From Sphingobium sp. Z007 (GTDB lineage: Bacteria; Pseudomonadota; Alphaproteobacteria; Sphingomonadales; Sphingomonadaceae): 64,000 nt of DNA. The position numbers and the translations under genes were made by a program. The stretch spans positions 1,101,776 to 1,165,775 of the forward strand of contig NZ_FBXK01000001.1 in NCBI RefSeq assembly GCF_900013425.1, given 5' to 3'. The notes under the pieces were generated by a model. It worked only from the letters and a program-made list of their open reading frames with translations. It was not told the origin of the DNA and made no database searches. Of this stretch, positions 53,989 through 63,418 are shown piece by piece. The stretch's first letter is position 1, and the number at the start of each line of letters is the position of its first letter.

Positions 53989-54632
53989 AGCACGGCGGCG
54001 CGTGCGATATCTGCCGCCGTTATGACATGCGTGCCTGGCTGCCCGTCCAGCGCCGCCGCGACCAACAGCTGCGCCACCGTCGCGGCCGGGCTGATCCTGG
54101 CGCTGGCCGGCAGGATCGGGCCGGCGATCCTCAGCAACCGGCCCATGATCCGTTCCATCGGCCGATGCTCCGTCCGATCGCCGCCCAACAGCCCCGGCCG
54201 CAGGATCGTCAGCGATGGAAAGGCGAGCTGGCGTACCGCCGCTTCGACCTCGCCCTTGGTCCGCGGATAGAGAAAGGGCGAGTGGCTGTCCGCCCCCATG
54301 GAGGAGGTCAGCGCAAAGCGACGCGCGCCGCTGCGCCGCACCTGCGCGGCGATCGCCAGGACATAATCATGATCGACCGCACGGAACGCCTCCGCCGATC
54401 CGGCCTTTTTGCGCGTCGTACCCAGCGCGCAAATCGCGGCATCGACTGTCCACCATGGCGCGTCGCGGGGCAGGGTGCGGCTGTCCACCAGCGGATTGAG
54501 CAATTTGGGATGGGGCGCGAGTGGCCGCCGCGTCGGCGCGACGACCTGCGTCACGCGATCATCGTCCAGTAGTCGCGCCAGCGCCGCGCCACCGACCAGG
54601 CCGGTAGCGCCTGCAAGGAGGATATGGGTCAT
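53985..54632 (-). CDS. NAD(P)-binding Rossmann-fold protein
   Basis: A 215-residue atypical SDR/NmrA-like protein. The dinucleotide-binding glycine motif is LLAGATGLVGGA, and the middle ALTSSMGADSHSPFLYPRTKGEVE has the YxxxK-like pattern of oxidoreductase relatives; the core there is SSMGADSHS. Similar proteins (YwnB or HTATIP2-like) have no firm function. It overlaps cysQ tail-to-tail and has no clear partner. Confidence 0.8.
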   Translation of the reverse strand: MTHILLAGATGLVGGAALARLLDDDRVTQVVAPTRRPLAPHPKLLNPLVDSRTLPRDAPWWTVDAAICALGTTRKKAGSAEAFRAVDHDYVLAIAAQVRRSGARRFALTSSMGADSHSPFLYPRTKGEVEAAVRQLAFPSLTILRPGLLGGDRTEHRPMERIMGRLLRIAGPILPASARISPAATVAQLLVAAALDGQPGTHVITAADIARAAVL

Positions 54633-54669
54633 CCGCCCGGCGTAACGCGGTTTCTGCTGGACGGGAAGC

Positions 54670-54702
54670 GGGGAGAGGGGAGAGGGGAGAGGGGAGAGGG
54701 GA
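54670..54702 (+). repeat. GGGGAGA tandem repeat with quadruplex potential
   Basis: The 7-base unit GGGGAGA repeats about 4.7 times, giving five G4 tracts with AGA loops on the plus strand. It lies in the 107-base gap between the NAD(P)-binding protein gene and the end of mmsA. Repeat number may vary between strains. Confidence 0.85.
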
Positions 54703-54739
54703 CGGGCGATGGCCGCAGCGATCGCCCGCCCAGAAGCGC

Positions 54740-56239
54740 TTACTTCATCGTCGGAATGACGAAGCTCTGGTCCACCACCGCGCCGCCGGTCGGCCAGCGC
54801 TGCGTGATCTTCTTGGTGCGGGTGTAGAAGCGCACGCCATCCTCGCCATATTGGTCGAGATCGCCGAAGCCCGAACGCTTCCAGCCGCCAAAGCTGTGAT
54901 AGGCGACCGGCACCGGGATCGGCACGTTGATGCCGACCATGCCGACTTCGACCTCCGCGGCGAACTTGCGGGCATAATCGCCATTGCGGGTGAAGATCGC
55001 GACGCCATTGCCATATTGATGTTTGCTCGGATAGCTTAGCGCCTCCTCGAACGTCTCGGCGCGCAGGATCTGGAGCACCGGGCCGAAGATTTCGTCCTGA
55101 TAGCTTTTCATCTGCGGCGTGACCCGGTCGATCAGCGTGGGGGCAAGGTAGAAACCGTCCTCATAGCCCTGCAACTGGAAGCCGCGGCCATCGACCACAA
55201 TTTCAGCGCCCTCATCGGCCGCCATCTGGATGTAGGATTCGACCCGCGCCTTGTGCTGGCCGGTGACGAGCGGACCATATTGCGCATCGGGATCGGTCGG
55301 GATGCCGGGGCGCAGCGTCTCGATCGCGGCGATCAGCTTGGTGCGGAAGATTTCCGCCGTCGCCTCGCCCACCGGGGTCACGACCGGCAACGCCATGCAG
55401 CGTTCGCCCGCCGAACCATAGGCCGCGCCCACGATATCGGCGACCGCCTGGTCCATGTCCGCGTCGGGCAGGATGATGCCGTGATTCTTCGCGCCGCCCA
55501 TGCATTGCGCCCGTTTGCCGTTCGCGGCGGCGCGCTGATAGACATAATTGGCGATGTCGGACGATCCGACGAAGCTGACCGCCTTGATATCGGGATGGTC
55601 GAGAATGGCGTCGACCATTTCCTTGTCGCCATGGACGACGTTCAGGATGCCGGCGGGCAGGCCCGCTTCCAGCGCCAGTTCCGCCAGGCGGACCGGCACG
55701 GACGGATCGCGCTCCGACGGCTTGAGGATGAAGGCGTTCCCGCACGCGATCGCCATCGCGCTCATCCACAGCGGGATCATGGCCGGGAAGTTGAACGGAG
55801 TGATGCCCGACACGATGCCCAGCGGCTGGCGCATCGAATAGACGTCGATGCCGGGGCCGGCGCCCTGGGTATAATCGCCTTTCAGCAGGTGCGGGATGCC
55901 GCAGGCGAATTCCACGACTTCCAGCCCACGCTGGATGTCGCCTCTTGAGTCGGCCAGCACCTTGCCATGTTCGGACGACAGCATCCGCGCCAATTCGTCC
56001 ATATTGGCTTCGATCAGTTCCTTGAATTTGAACATCACGCGGGCGCGGCGTTGTGGGTTGGTCCCGGCCCAGTCGGGCTGGGCCGACAGCGCGGAATCGA
56101 TCGCCTTCTGGAGCAGGTCGGCATTGCCTAGTTCGACCTGCGCCTGGACCGCGCCGGTGGACGGATCGAGAATGTCGGATAGGCGCGCGCCGGACAGAGA
56201 CGCGGACGTGCCATGGATGAAATGGGTGACGGTGGTCAT
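54740..56239 (-). CDS. mmsA: Methylmalonate-semialdehyde dehydrogenase (CoA-acylating)
   Basis: A 499-residue aldehyde dehydrogenase converting methylmalonate or malonate semialdehyde to propionyl- or acetyl-CoA, in valine and pyrimidine/inositol catabolism. The catalytic Cys281 is in AGERCMALP. GGAKNHGIILPDA carries the asparagine typical of MMSDH in place of the usual glutamate. It ends the CoA-acylating-type way with RFYTRTKKITQRWP. It diverges from a LysR gene across 89 bases. Confidence 0.94.
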   Translation of the reverse strand: MTTVTHFIHGTSASLSGARLSDILDPSTGAVQAQVELGNADLLQKAIDSALSAQPDWAGTNPQRRARVMFKFKELIEANMDELARMLSSEHGKVLADSRGDIQRGLEVVEFACGIPHLLKGDYTQGAGPGIDVYSMRQPLGIVSGITPFNFPAMIPLWMSAMAIACGNAFILKPSERDPSVPVRLAELALEAGLPAGILNVVHGDKEMVDAILDHPDIKAVSFVGSSDIANYVYQRAAANGKRAQCMGGAKNHGIILPDADMDQAVADIVGAAYGSAGERCMALPVVTPVGEATAEIFRTKLIAAIETLRPGIPTDPDAQYGPLVTGQHKARVESYIQMAADEGAEIVVDGRGFQLQGYEDGFYLAPTLIDRVTPQMKSYQDEIFGPVLQILRAETFEEALSYPSKHQYGNGVAIFTRNGDYARKFAAEVEVGMVGINVPIPVPVAYHSFGGWKRSGFGDLDQYGEDGVRFYTRTKKITQRWPTGGAVVDQSFVIPTMK

Positions 56240-56299
56240 ATTAGATCCTCTCCTGATCGGAACGCGCTTTTCATAGACTAGGCAGCTTGGCAGGGATAT

Positions 56300-56332
56300 G
56301 CATATAACGACACATTGGTTGTGCAGTTATGC
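56300..56332. promoter_or_regulatory. Imperfect palindrome between mmsA and its LysR gene
   Basis: GCATATAACGACACA and TTGTGCAGTTATGC face each other with one extra base in the left arm. The site overlaps the proposed LysR start codon at 56329. It lies 61-93 bases upstream of mmsA. It is a good candidate for the LysR binding site and autorepression. Confidence 0.5.
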
Positions 56333-57219
56333 CTATGCTGAATTCCGACGATCTCCGCCTATTCCTGGCCGTCATGCGCGAAGGCAACATGCTAGCGGCG
56401 TCGCGCCGTGTCGGTGTCGACCATAGCACTGTTGCGCGGCGGATCACCAGCTTGGAAGCGACACTGGGCGCGCGCCTGTTCGATCGTTCCCCGCGCGGCG
56501 TCACGCCGACCCAGGCCGCCTTCGCGCTCGTGGGTCATGCCGAACGGATCGAGAGCGAATTGCTGGCGGCGGTCGGCAGCGTGTCCGGCCGGGACAGCGA
56601 AGTCGAAGGGACGGTGCGCCTGGCAACGCCCGAAGCCTGCGCCAGCTATCTGGTTGCGCCCCATGTCGCCGCTTTGCGCGCCCGGCATCCGCGGCTGACG
56701 CTGGAACTGGCGTCCGAAAGCCGGGTGGCCAGCCTGTCCAAGCGTGAAGCCGACATTGCGGTGATGCTGAAACCACCGCCCAAGGGGCGGCTGGTGACCC
56801 GCAAGCTGGTGGACTATCGCCTGGGTCTCTACGCGTCGCGCGACTATCTGGCCAGCCATGGCGAACCGGTGGTGCGCGCCGACCTCAACCGTCATGCCTT
56901 CATATCCTATATCGAGGAACTGGCCGGATTCCCCGAAATGATCGCGCTGGACCAGATCTTGCCCGGCGCGCCGATCGGCTTCCGGTCCAGTTCCAGCGCG
57001 GCGCAACATGCCGCGGTCGTGGCAGGCATGGGCATTGGCGTGCTCCACATCTTTGCCGCGGGTGAGGATGAACGACTGGTACGGATATTGCCGCAGGAGA
57101 TCGAAGTATGGCGTAGCTACTGGTTGGTGATGCACGCCGATTTGCAACGGCTGACTCGGATCAGGGCCACGGTCGATTTCATGGACGAGGTGATACGGAC
57201 GATGCGAGACCGGCTGTAG
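56329..57219 (+). CDS. LysR-family transcriptional regulator
   Basis: A 296-residue LysR protein. The HTH is in MLAASRRVGVDHSTVARRI, followed by LFDRSPRGVTPTQAAFAL. The effector domain extends to the end. It probably controls the divergent mmsA. No clear ribosome binding site precedes ATG 56329 or the in-frame ATG at 56335, so the start may be either. The first insertion sequence begins 11 bases after its stop. Confidence 0.88.
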   Translation: MPMLNSDDLRLFLAVMREGNMLAASRRVGVDHSTVARRITSLEATLGARLFDRSPRGVTPTQAAFALVGHAERIESELLAAVGSVSGRDSEVEGTVRLATPEACASYLVAPHVAALRARHPRLTLELASESRVASLSKREADIAVMLKPPPKGRLVTRKLVDYRLGLYASRDYLASHGEPVVRADLNRHAFISYIEELAGFPEMIALDQILPGAPIGFRSSSSAAQHAAVVAGMGIGVLHIFAAGEDERLVRILPQEIEVWRSYWLVMHADLQRLTRIRATVDFMDEVIRTMRDRL

Positions 57220-57230
57220 CGGATGGCATA

Positions 57231-58918
57231 TGTTACTGCTGATTAGAGAAGACACTATCTCCGCTAGATAGAAATGACACCATTTATAGCAGCAGGGTCG
57301 GCGCGGAGCCATCGGCCTAGCGCAGCGCAGACCCTGCTGATACGCTGACCTTGGGGTGGTGAACCATGGACCCGCTGCTCTGCAGTGGGCCCGCTCATGT
57401 CTTCTGAACGAACCTGAGCGTGCCGCGTTCGCGCAACTCTGCATCGCTCAGCCTGGGACCGCGCTTGAGCTTCGAACCACCCAGTTTGCGGCGATCGATC
57501 TTCGTGGGTGGTTCTGGCTCGGGGAACATATGCATGGGCTGGTCACGGCGGGCAGGGGCGTCGTTGTTGCGCTTGCGGTGATGGGGCATGATCGCCTGCA
57601 TCTGCTTTGCCAGCAGCAACGCCGCGTCCAGATGCTTGTTCTCGACAATGGCAGGCTGGTTCACCTGCCGCATCTTGTCGAACTGGCGATAGGGCAGGAC
57701 ATGGCCCTCATGCTCGATCTCCAGTCGGCCGTCGGGATATTCACAGACCGTCACCCGCTTGCGCGCCAGATTCAGGCTCACATCGTTCGGCTCCAGAATG
57801 AACATCGCCTTGTTGTAATGCAGCGTCAGCGCCGCCGTCACGGTCCGCTGCTCCCGCCAGACCATGATCGCGCGCAGATCGTCATGCGGGGCGAGGGGGC
57901 GGTGCAGATCGCGGACATCGAAGGCGGGTCGGGCGAACCGCTCGTTGTGCCTGACCATATAGCTGTCGAGAAAGGCGTTGGCGTCCATGATCGACGAGAT
58001 GCCTTCCAGGCGCATCGCTTTCACCAGACGATCCTGCAAGGTGGCATTGGCCCGTTCGACCCGGCCCTTGGCCTGCGGCGAGTTGGCGCAGATGATCTCG
58101 ATGTTCAGAGCATCCAGCGCGCGGCCAAAATGCGTCATGCCGTCGCCACGAGCGGCGCTGGCCCGCGCGTTCCGGAAAACGCTGTGCTTATCGGAATAAA
58201 AGGCCACCGGCTTGCCGTGTTGCTCGATGTACGCCCGGGTCGCCTCCATATAGGCGAAGGTGCTCTCGCTCTCGACCATCCTGAGGTGCATCAACTCGCT
58301 GGTCGCGTCGTCGATATACACCAGCAGGGTGCATTGCGGCCCGCGATCTTCGAACCAGCAATGTTTTGAGCCGTCGATCTGGATCAGCTCGCCTCGGCAA
58401 TCCCGGCGATAGCGAGGCTGATACGGGCGAGGGCGACGGGCCTGACAATCCTTCCAAAGACCGGCGTCCATCATCAACTTGCGCAGTGTCTCGCAGCCGA
58501 TCCTGATGCCATGGCGCTCAGCCAGATACTCACGCGCCAATGTCGGTCCGAAATCCGCATAATGCTCCCGGACCAGCGCAACGACCTTTTCGCGGAAGGC
58601 ATCGCTGTGCCGGCGTTACCCGGGCGGCCGCGCTTGCGGGACATGAGGCCGGCGGCACCATCTTCGCGGAGCCGGCCCAGCAGCCGGAATATCTGCCGGC
58701 GCTTCAGTCCAAGCAGCGTCGCCGCATCCTCAATCCGAAGTTCGCCGCGCTCAACGCGCATCAGTGTATCAAATCTCGATAGCTCGCCTTGGCTCATCGC
58801 CAGCACCGTCATAGTCTGATCCTCCCGTGGGAAGACCATGAACACCGCGTTCGCCGCCAAGGCCAAAGAGTGTCATCTCTATCTAGCGGAGGGGTGTCAT
58901 TTCTAAATGGCACCTACA
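57231..58918 (-). mobile_element. Insertion sequence, copy 1 (ISNCY-like, about 1.69 kb)
   Basis: The ends are imperfect inverted repeats of about 50 bases, starting TGTTACTGC (57231) and, on the other strand, TGTAGGTGC. Each end contains two TAGANATGACAC-like boxes and CTCCGCTAGATAGA. One transposase gene fills the element. The right flank CGACTA is repeated after copy 2, but the left flank (GGCATA) does not match, so no target duplication brackets this copy. A second copy follows after six bases. Confidence 0.88.
57395..58812 (-). pseudogene. ISNCY-like transposase, frameshifted (copy 1)
   Basis: The full protein would be about 472 residues: an N-terminal HTH (IEDAATLLGLKRRQIFRLL), then a DDE catalytic core with QIDGSKHCWFEDRG, FYSDKHSVFR and SPQAKGRVERANATLQ. 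The ATG at 58812 has GGGAGG eight bases upstream. One base is missing near 58613, where copy 2 has an extra G in CCGGCGG, so the HTH part is out of frame with the rest. Everything else reads normally, which may mean a sequencing error. Confidence 0.85.
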
Positions 58919-58924
58919 CGACTA

Positions 58925-60609
58925 TGTTACTGCTGATTAGAGAAGACACTATCTCCGCTAGATAGAAATGACACCATTTATAGCAGCAGGGTCGGCGCGG
59001 AGCCATCGGCCTAGCGCAGCGCAGACCCTGCTGATACGCTGACCTTGGGGTGGTGAACCATGGACCCGCTGCTCTGCAGTGGGCCCGCTCATGTCTTCTG
59101 AACGAACCTGAGCGTGCCGCGTTCGCGCAACTCTGCATCGCTCAGCCTGGGACCGCGCTTGAGCTTCGAACCACCCAGTTTGCGGCGATCGATCTTCGTG
59201 GGTGGTTCTGGCTCGGGGAACATATGCATGGGCTGGTCACGGCGGGCAGGGGCGTCGTTGTTGCGCTTGCGGTGATGGGGCATGATCGCCTGCATCTGCT
59301 TTGCCAGCAGCAACGCCGCGTCCAGATGCTTGTTCTCGACAATGGCAGGCTGGTTCACCTGCCGCATCTTGTCGAACTGGCGATAGGGCAGGACATGGCC
59401 CTCATGCTCGATCTCCAGTCGGCCGTCGGGATATTCACAGACCGTCACCCGCTTGCGCGCCAGATTCAGGCTCACATCGTTCGGCTCCAGAATGAACATC
59501 GCCTTGTTGTAATGCAGCGTCAGCGCCGCCGTCACGGTCCGCTGCTCCCGCCAGACCATGATCGCGCGCAGATCGTCATGCGGGGCGAGGGGGCGGTGCA
59601 GATCGCGGACATCGAAGGCGGGTCGGGCGAACCGCTCGTTGTGCCTGACCATATAGCTGTCGAGAAAGGCGTTGGCGTCCATGATCGACGAGATGCCTTC
59701 CAGGCGCATCGCTTTCACCAGACGATCCTGCAAGGTGGCATTGGCCCGTTCGACCCGGCCTTGGCCTGCGGCGAGTTGGCGCAGATGATCTCGATGTTCA
59801 GAGCATCCAGCGCGCGGCCAAAATGCGTCATGCCGTCGCCACGAGCGGCGCTGGCCCGCGCGTTCCGGAAAACGCTGTGCTTATCGGAATAAAAGGCCAC
59901 CGGCTTGCCGTGTTGCTCGATGTACGCCCGGGTCGCCTCCATATAGGCGAAGGTGCTCTCGCTCTCGACCATCCTGAGGTGCATCAACTCGCTGGTCGCG
60001 TCGTCGATATACACCAGCAGGGTGCATTGCGGCCCGCGATCTTCGAACCAGCAATGTTTTGAGCCGTCGATCTGGATCAGCTCGCCTCGGCAATCCCGGC
60101 GATAGCGAGGCTGATACGGGCGAGGGCGACGGGCCTGACAATCCTTCCAAAGACCGGCGTCCATCATCAACTTGCGCAGTGTCTCGCAGCCGATCCTGAT
60201 GCCATGGCGCTCAGCCAGATACTCACGCGCCAATGTCGGTCCGAAATCCGCATAATGCTCCCGGACCAGCGCAACGACCTTTTCGCGGAAGGCATCGCTG
60301 TGCCGGCGGTTACCCGGCGGCGCGCTTGCGGGACATGAGGCCGGCGGCACCATCTTCGCGGAGCCGGCCAGCAGCCGGAATATCTGCCGGCGCTTCAGTC
60401 CAAGCAGCGTCGCCGCATCCTCAATCCGAAGTTCGCCGCGCTCAACGCGCATCAGTGTATCAAATCTCGATAGCTCGCCTTGGCTCATCGCCAGCACCGT
60501 CATAGTCTGATCCTCCCGTGGGAAGACCATGAACACCGCGTTCGCCGCCAAGGCCAAAGAGTGTCATCTCTATCTAGCGGAGGGGTGTCATTTCTAAATG
60601 GCACCTACA
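58925..60609 (-). mobile_element. Insertion sequence, copy 2 (ISNCY-like), directly repeated
   Basis: This is nearly identical to copy 1 and in the same orientation, with a period of 1694 bases. CGACTA stands on both sides (58919-58924 and 60610-60615), consistent with a six-base target duplication or a tandem unit of element plus six bases. It differs from copy 1 only by single-base gains and losses around 59760, 60310 and 60367, giving a net length difference of three. Confidence 0.88.
59089..60503 (-). pseudogene. ISNCY-like transposase, frameshifted (copy 2)
   Basis: This is the same transposase as in copy 1. Missing bases near 60367 and 60310-60323 scramble about 20 residues after the HTH and then restore frame. 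A further loss near 59760 (CCGGCCTTGG where copy 1 has CCGGCCCTTGG) breaks the C-terminal third after SPQAK. The breaks fall at different places from copy 1, so a consensus of the two would encode an intact protein. Confidence 0.85.
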
Positions 60610-60697
60610 CGACTAAATGTCCGATAATATATCTTATGTTAAATACATATCGTCTCACGAATTGCGTATAGCTGTCCAACTCGCTGTCGCACGCAGC

Positions 60698-62006
60698 TCA
60701 ATCCTCCTGGATCATGCTGTGCTTGGCGGTGTCGCGCATCCGCACATAGACGATCAGCGATATGGCGATCATCACCGTGACATAGATGTAGAATGCCTGC
60801 TCCATGCCCGCCTGTTTGAACCACAGCGCCACGAATTCCGCCGTCCCGCCGAACAAAGTATTGGCCAACGCATAAGGCAGCGCCACGCCTAGCGCGCGGA
60901 TATGCGTGGGAAACAGCTCCGCCTTCACGACTGCGTTGATCGACGTATAGCCGGTGACGATCACCAGGCCCGCCATCACCAGCAGCCCCGCGATCAGCGG
61001 GTCTTTCGTCACCGCCAAGGTCGCGAAGATCGGATAGGTGCAGATCACCCCCATGACGCCAAAGCCGATCATCAGCGGCTTGCGCCCGATCCGGTCCGAA
61101 AGCGCGCCCGCGGCCGGCTGCAACAGCATGAAGACAAACAGCGTCGCCGCATTGATCTGCGACGCGACTTCACGGCTGAGGCCACTGGTGTTGACCAGGA
61201 ATTTCTGCATGTAGATGCTGTAGGCATAGAAAGCGATCGTCCCGCCCGCGGTCAGCAGCATCACCGTCAGCGTCTCGCGCGGATGATTGGTCATCAGCTC
61301 CATGAAGCCGGACTTGGGCGCGCCCGCCGCTTTGGCCACGCTAAAGCTCTGCGTCTCGGCCAGCCCGCGCCGCAGCCAGAACACCACGATCGCCAGCAGT
61401 CCGCCGATAAAGAACGGAATGCGCCATCCCCAGGCGTCAAGCTGCGCTTCGGTCAGCGTCGCCTGCAACAGCAACAGCACGCAGATCGCGACCAGCTGCC
61501 CGGCGATCAGCGTCACATATTGGAAGCTGGAAAAGAAGCCGCGGCGGTTCTTGCCGGCCATTTCAGACAGATAAGTCGCACTCGCCCCATATTCGCCGCC
61601 GATCGACAACCCCTGCATCAACCGCGCCAGCACCAGCAGCGCCGGGGCGGCGACCCCGATCGTCTCATAGCCCGGTGTCACCGCGATCAGCAGCGACCCC
61701 GCGCACATCAGCGCGACCGACAGGGTCAGGCCACTTTTGCGCCCATGGCGATCGGCATAGACGCCCATCAGCCAGGCGCCGATCGGCCGCATCAGGAAAC
61801 CACGGCGAAGACGCCCGCAGTGCTCAGCAACTGGGCGGTACGATCGCCGCCCGGAAAGAAATGCGGCGCGAAATAGAGGGTGAAGGCCGCATAGGCATAC
61901 CAGTCATACCATTCGACCAGATTGCGGTGGACCCGCCGATAATGGCCTTGAGCCGCTGCGCCTGCGTCGGCGCACGCACCTCGGTCGAAGCGGTCTGGTC
62001 GGTCAT
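60698..62006 (-). pseudogene. MHS-family MFS transporter, two frameshifts (probably sequence errors)
   Basis: A metabolite:H+ symporter-type carrier of about 435 residues. The N-terminus reads [19 protein letters not shown], then [10 protein letters not shown] lost base near 61925 and another near 61800 shift the frame; with both restored, the expected [14 protein letters not shown] and [17 protein letters not shown] motifs appear. From 61792 on, the protein is normal, with ADRHGRKSGL and LMQGLSIGGEYGASATYLSE. The likely substrate is an organic acid or betaine-like compound. It overlaps the protease gene by ATGA. The 88 bases after the insertion sequence are AT-rich and hold no gene. Confidence 0.82.
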
Positions 62007-62629
62007 GGCGTCAGCACCATCGCGCCATCCTGCACGCCCCAGCTTTTCAGGCGCGACAACATGTTCATGCCGATCACATTGACCTCCCCGAAGGCGGGCG
62101 ACACGACCACAGGTAGGTCGCTCGCCGAAATGGGACGATGGCCAGCGTAGCGATGCTTGACCGCTTGGCCGTGACCTTGCCGTTGGCGGTGGTCATAATG
62201 ACCCCCGGTTCGCCGACATCATAGTTGAGGCCCGCGGCCCGCGCCGTATTTTCGGACAGCGCCGTGACGGTTGCGCCGCTGTCGATCAGGAACCGGGCCG
62301 ACGTACCGTTGATCGTCGCCTCGACCCAATAATGGCCGTCCGGCGCGACCGGGATGCGCAGCGCCTGCCCTTCAGTCCGGCCTTGGGCAGTGCCGACGGC
62401 GCTTCGTCGGGCCAACGACCGTCCCCTCCTCCGCCCACCGTCCGGTCAGATAGCCTTGGCTCTGCGCGCATTTGAACAGCCCTAGCAACCCGGCGAAGAT
62501 CGCGACCCACAGCAATGCCATGCGCAGCACGCTGCCCCAGGCCATCTGCCGTCCGACTAAAGCGGACCCGACAAGGACGAGCGCTAGCACGTACCAGAGG
62601 GTCGATGCCGCCTGATCCGTGCCGTCCAT
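62003..62629 (-). pseudogene. Retropepsin-like clan AA aspartic protease, three frameshifts (probably sequence errors)
   Basis: A membrane-anchored protein with two N-terminal hydrophobic segments (WYVLALVLVGSALVG and MALLWVAIFAGLLGLF). A single-domain aspartic protease follows: FLIDSGATVTALSENTARAAGL holds the catalytic D-S-G-A, with the core FLIDSGATVTALS. With bases restored near 62410, 62366 and 62142, the chain ends with the family's VVVSPAFGEVNVIGMNMLSRL block (core VNVIGMNMLS). It resembles the TIGR02281 family. Its role is unknown. Confidence 0.78.
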
Positions 62630-63418
62630 CAGGCCCCCTGCTCTTTCGCGTCCAGTTCCACCACCATGCCGTCATAGCCCGGTTCGACGCCTTGGGGAGC
62701 GTGCGACACAATGTCGCATAATCCATGCTCTGATCCATATGGGTCAGGATCGCCCGCCCCGGTCCCGTCGCCGCGATGCCGTCCAGTGTCAGCGCCAGAT
62801 GCGGATGGGTCGGATGCGGTTTCTCCCGCAGCGCATCGACCACCCAAACGTCCAGCCCATCGTACAGCGTCAGCATGTCCGGCGTCAGTATATGAAAATC
62901 GGTGGCATAGCCGATCGAGCGGCACCATGGCTGAACCGAAAGCCGGTGGAGTAGATGTCGCCATGGGGCTGGTCGACGCAGGCGATGTCGATGTCGCCGA
63001 TCCGCAGCCCGTCAGGCAGGACATGGCCGTCGATCGTCGGGTGATAGCCGTTGCGCCCTTCAAAGGCATAGCCGAAGCGCTCTTTCAACAGCTTGAGCGT
63101 CTGCGCCCGCGCATAGCCAGGAACCGGCGTGCGGCGATGATGGAAAAGTTGGCGGACATCGTCGATGCCATGGCTGTGATCGGCATGGTCATGCGTCCAC
63201 AGGATCGCATCGATTTGGATCACATCGGCGGCCAGCAACTGCGCGCGCATGTCGGGCGATGTATCGACCAGGATGCGCGTTGTCGGGCTTTCCACCAGGA
63301 TGGACACGCGCGTCCGCCGGTTTTTCGGCTCGGCGGGATCGCATGTCCCCCAATCATTGCCGATCCGCGGCACGCCGGACGATGTGCCGCTGCCCAGGAC
63401 GGTCAGCTTCAGGCTCAT
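62629..63418 (-). pseudogene. MBL-fold metallo-hydrolase, two frameshifts (probably sequence errors)
   Basis: A metallo-beta-lactamase-fold phosphodiesterase-like protein of about 260 residues, opening LKLTVLGSGTSSGVPRIG. The metal motif is WTHDHADHSHGIDD. The frame breaks near 62935 and near 62695; restored, it includes RSIGYATDFH and ends VEPGYDGMVVELDAKEQGA. It lies directly after tatD (ATGA overlap), a common pairing in alphaproteobacteria. The activity may be cyclic nucleotide or RNA-related hydrolysis. Confidence 0.82.

Noticed and set aside
57231..60609. Composite transposon carrying cargo
   Set aside because: The two elements are directly adjacent with only six bases between them, so there is no cargo.
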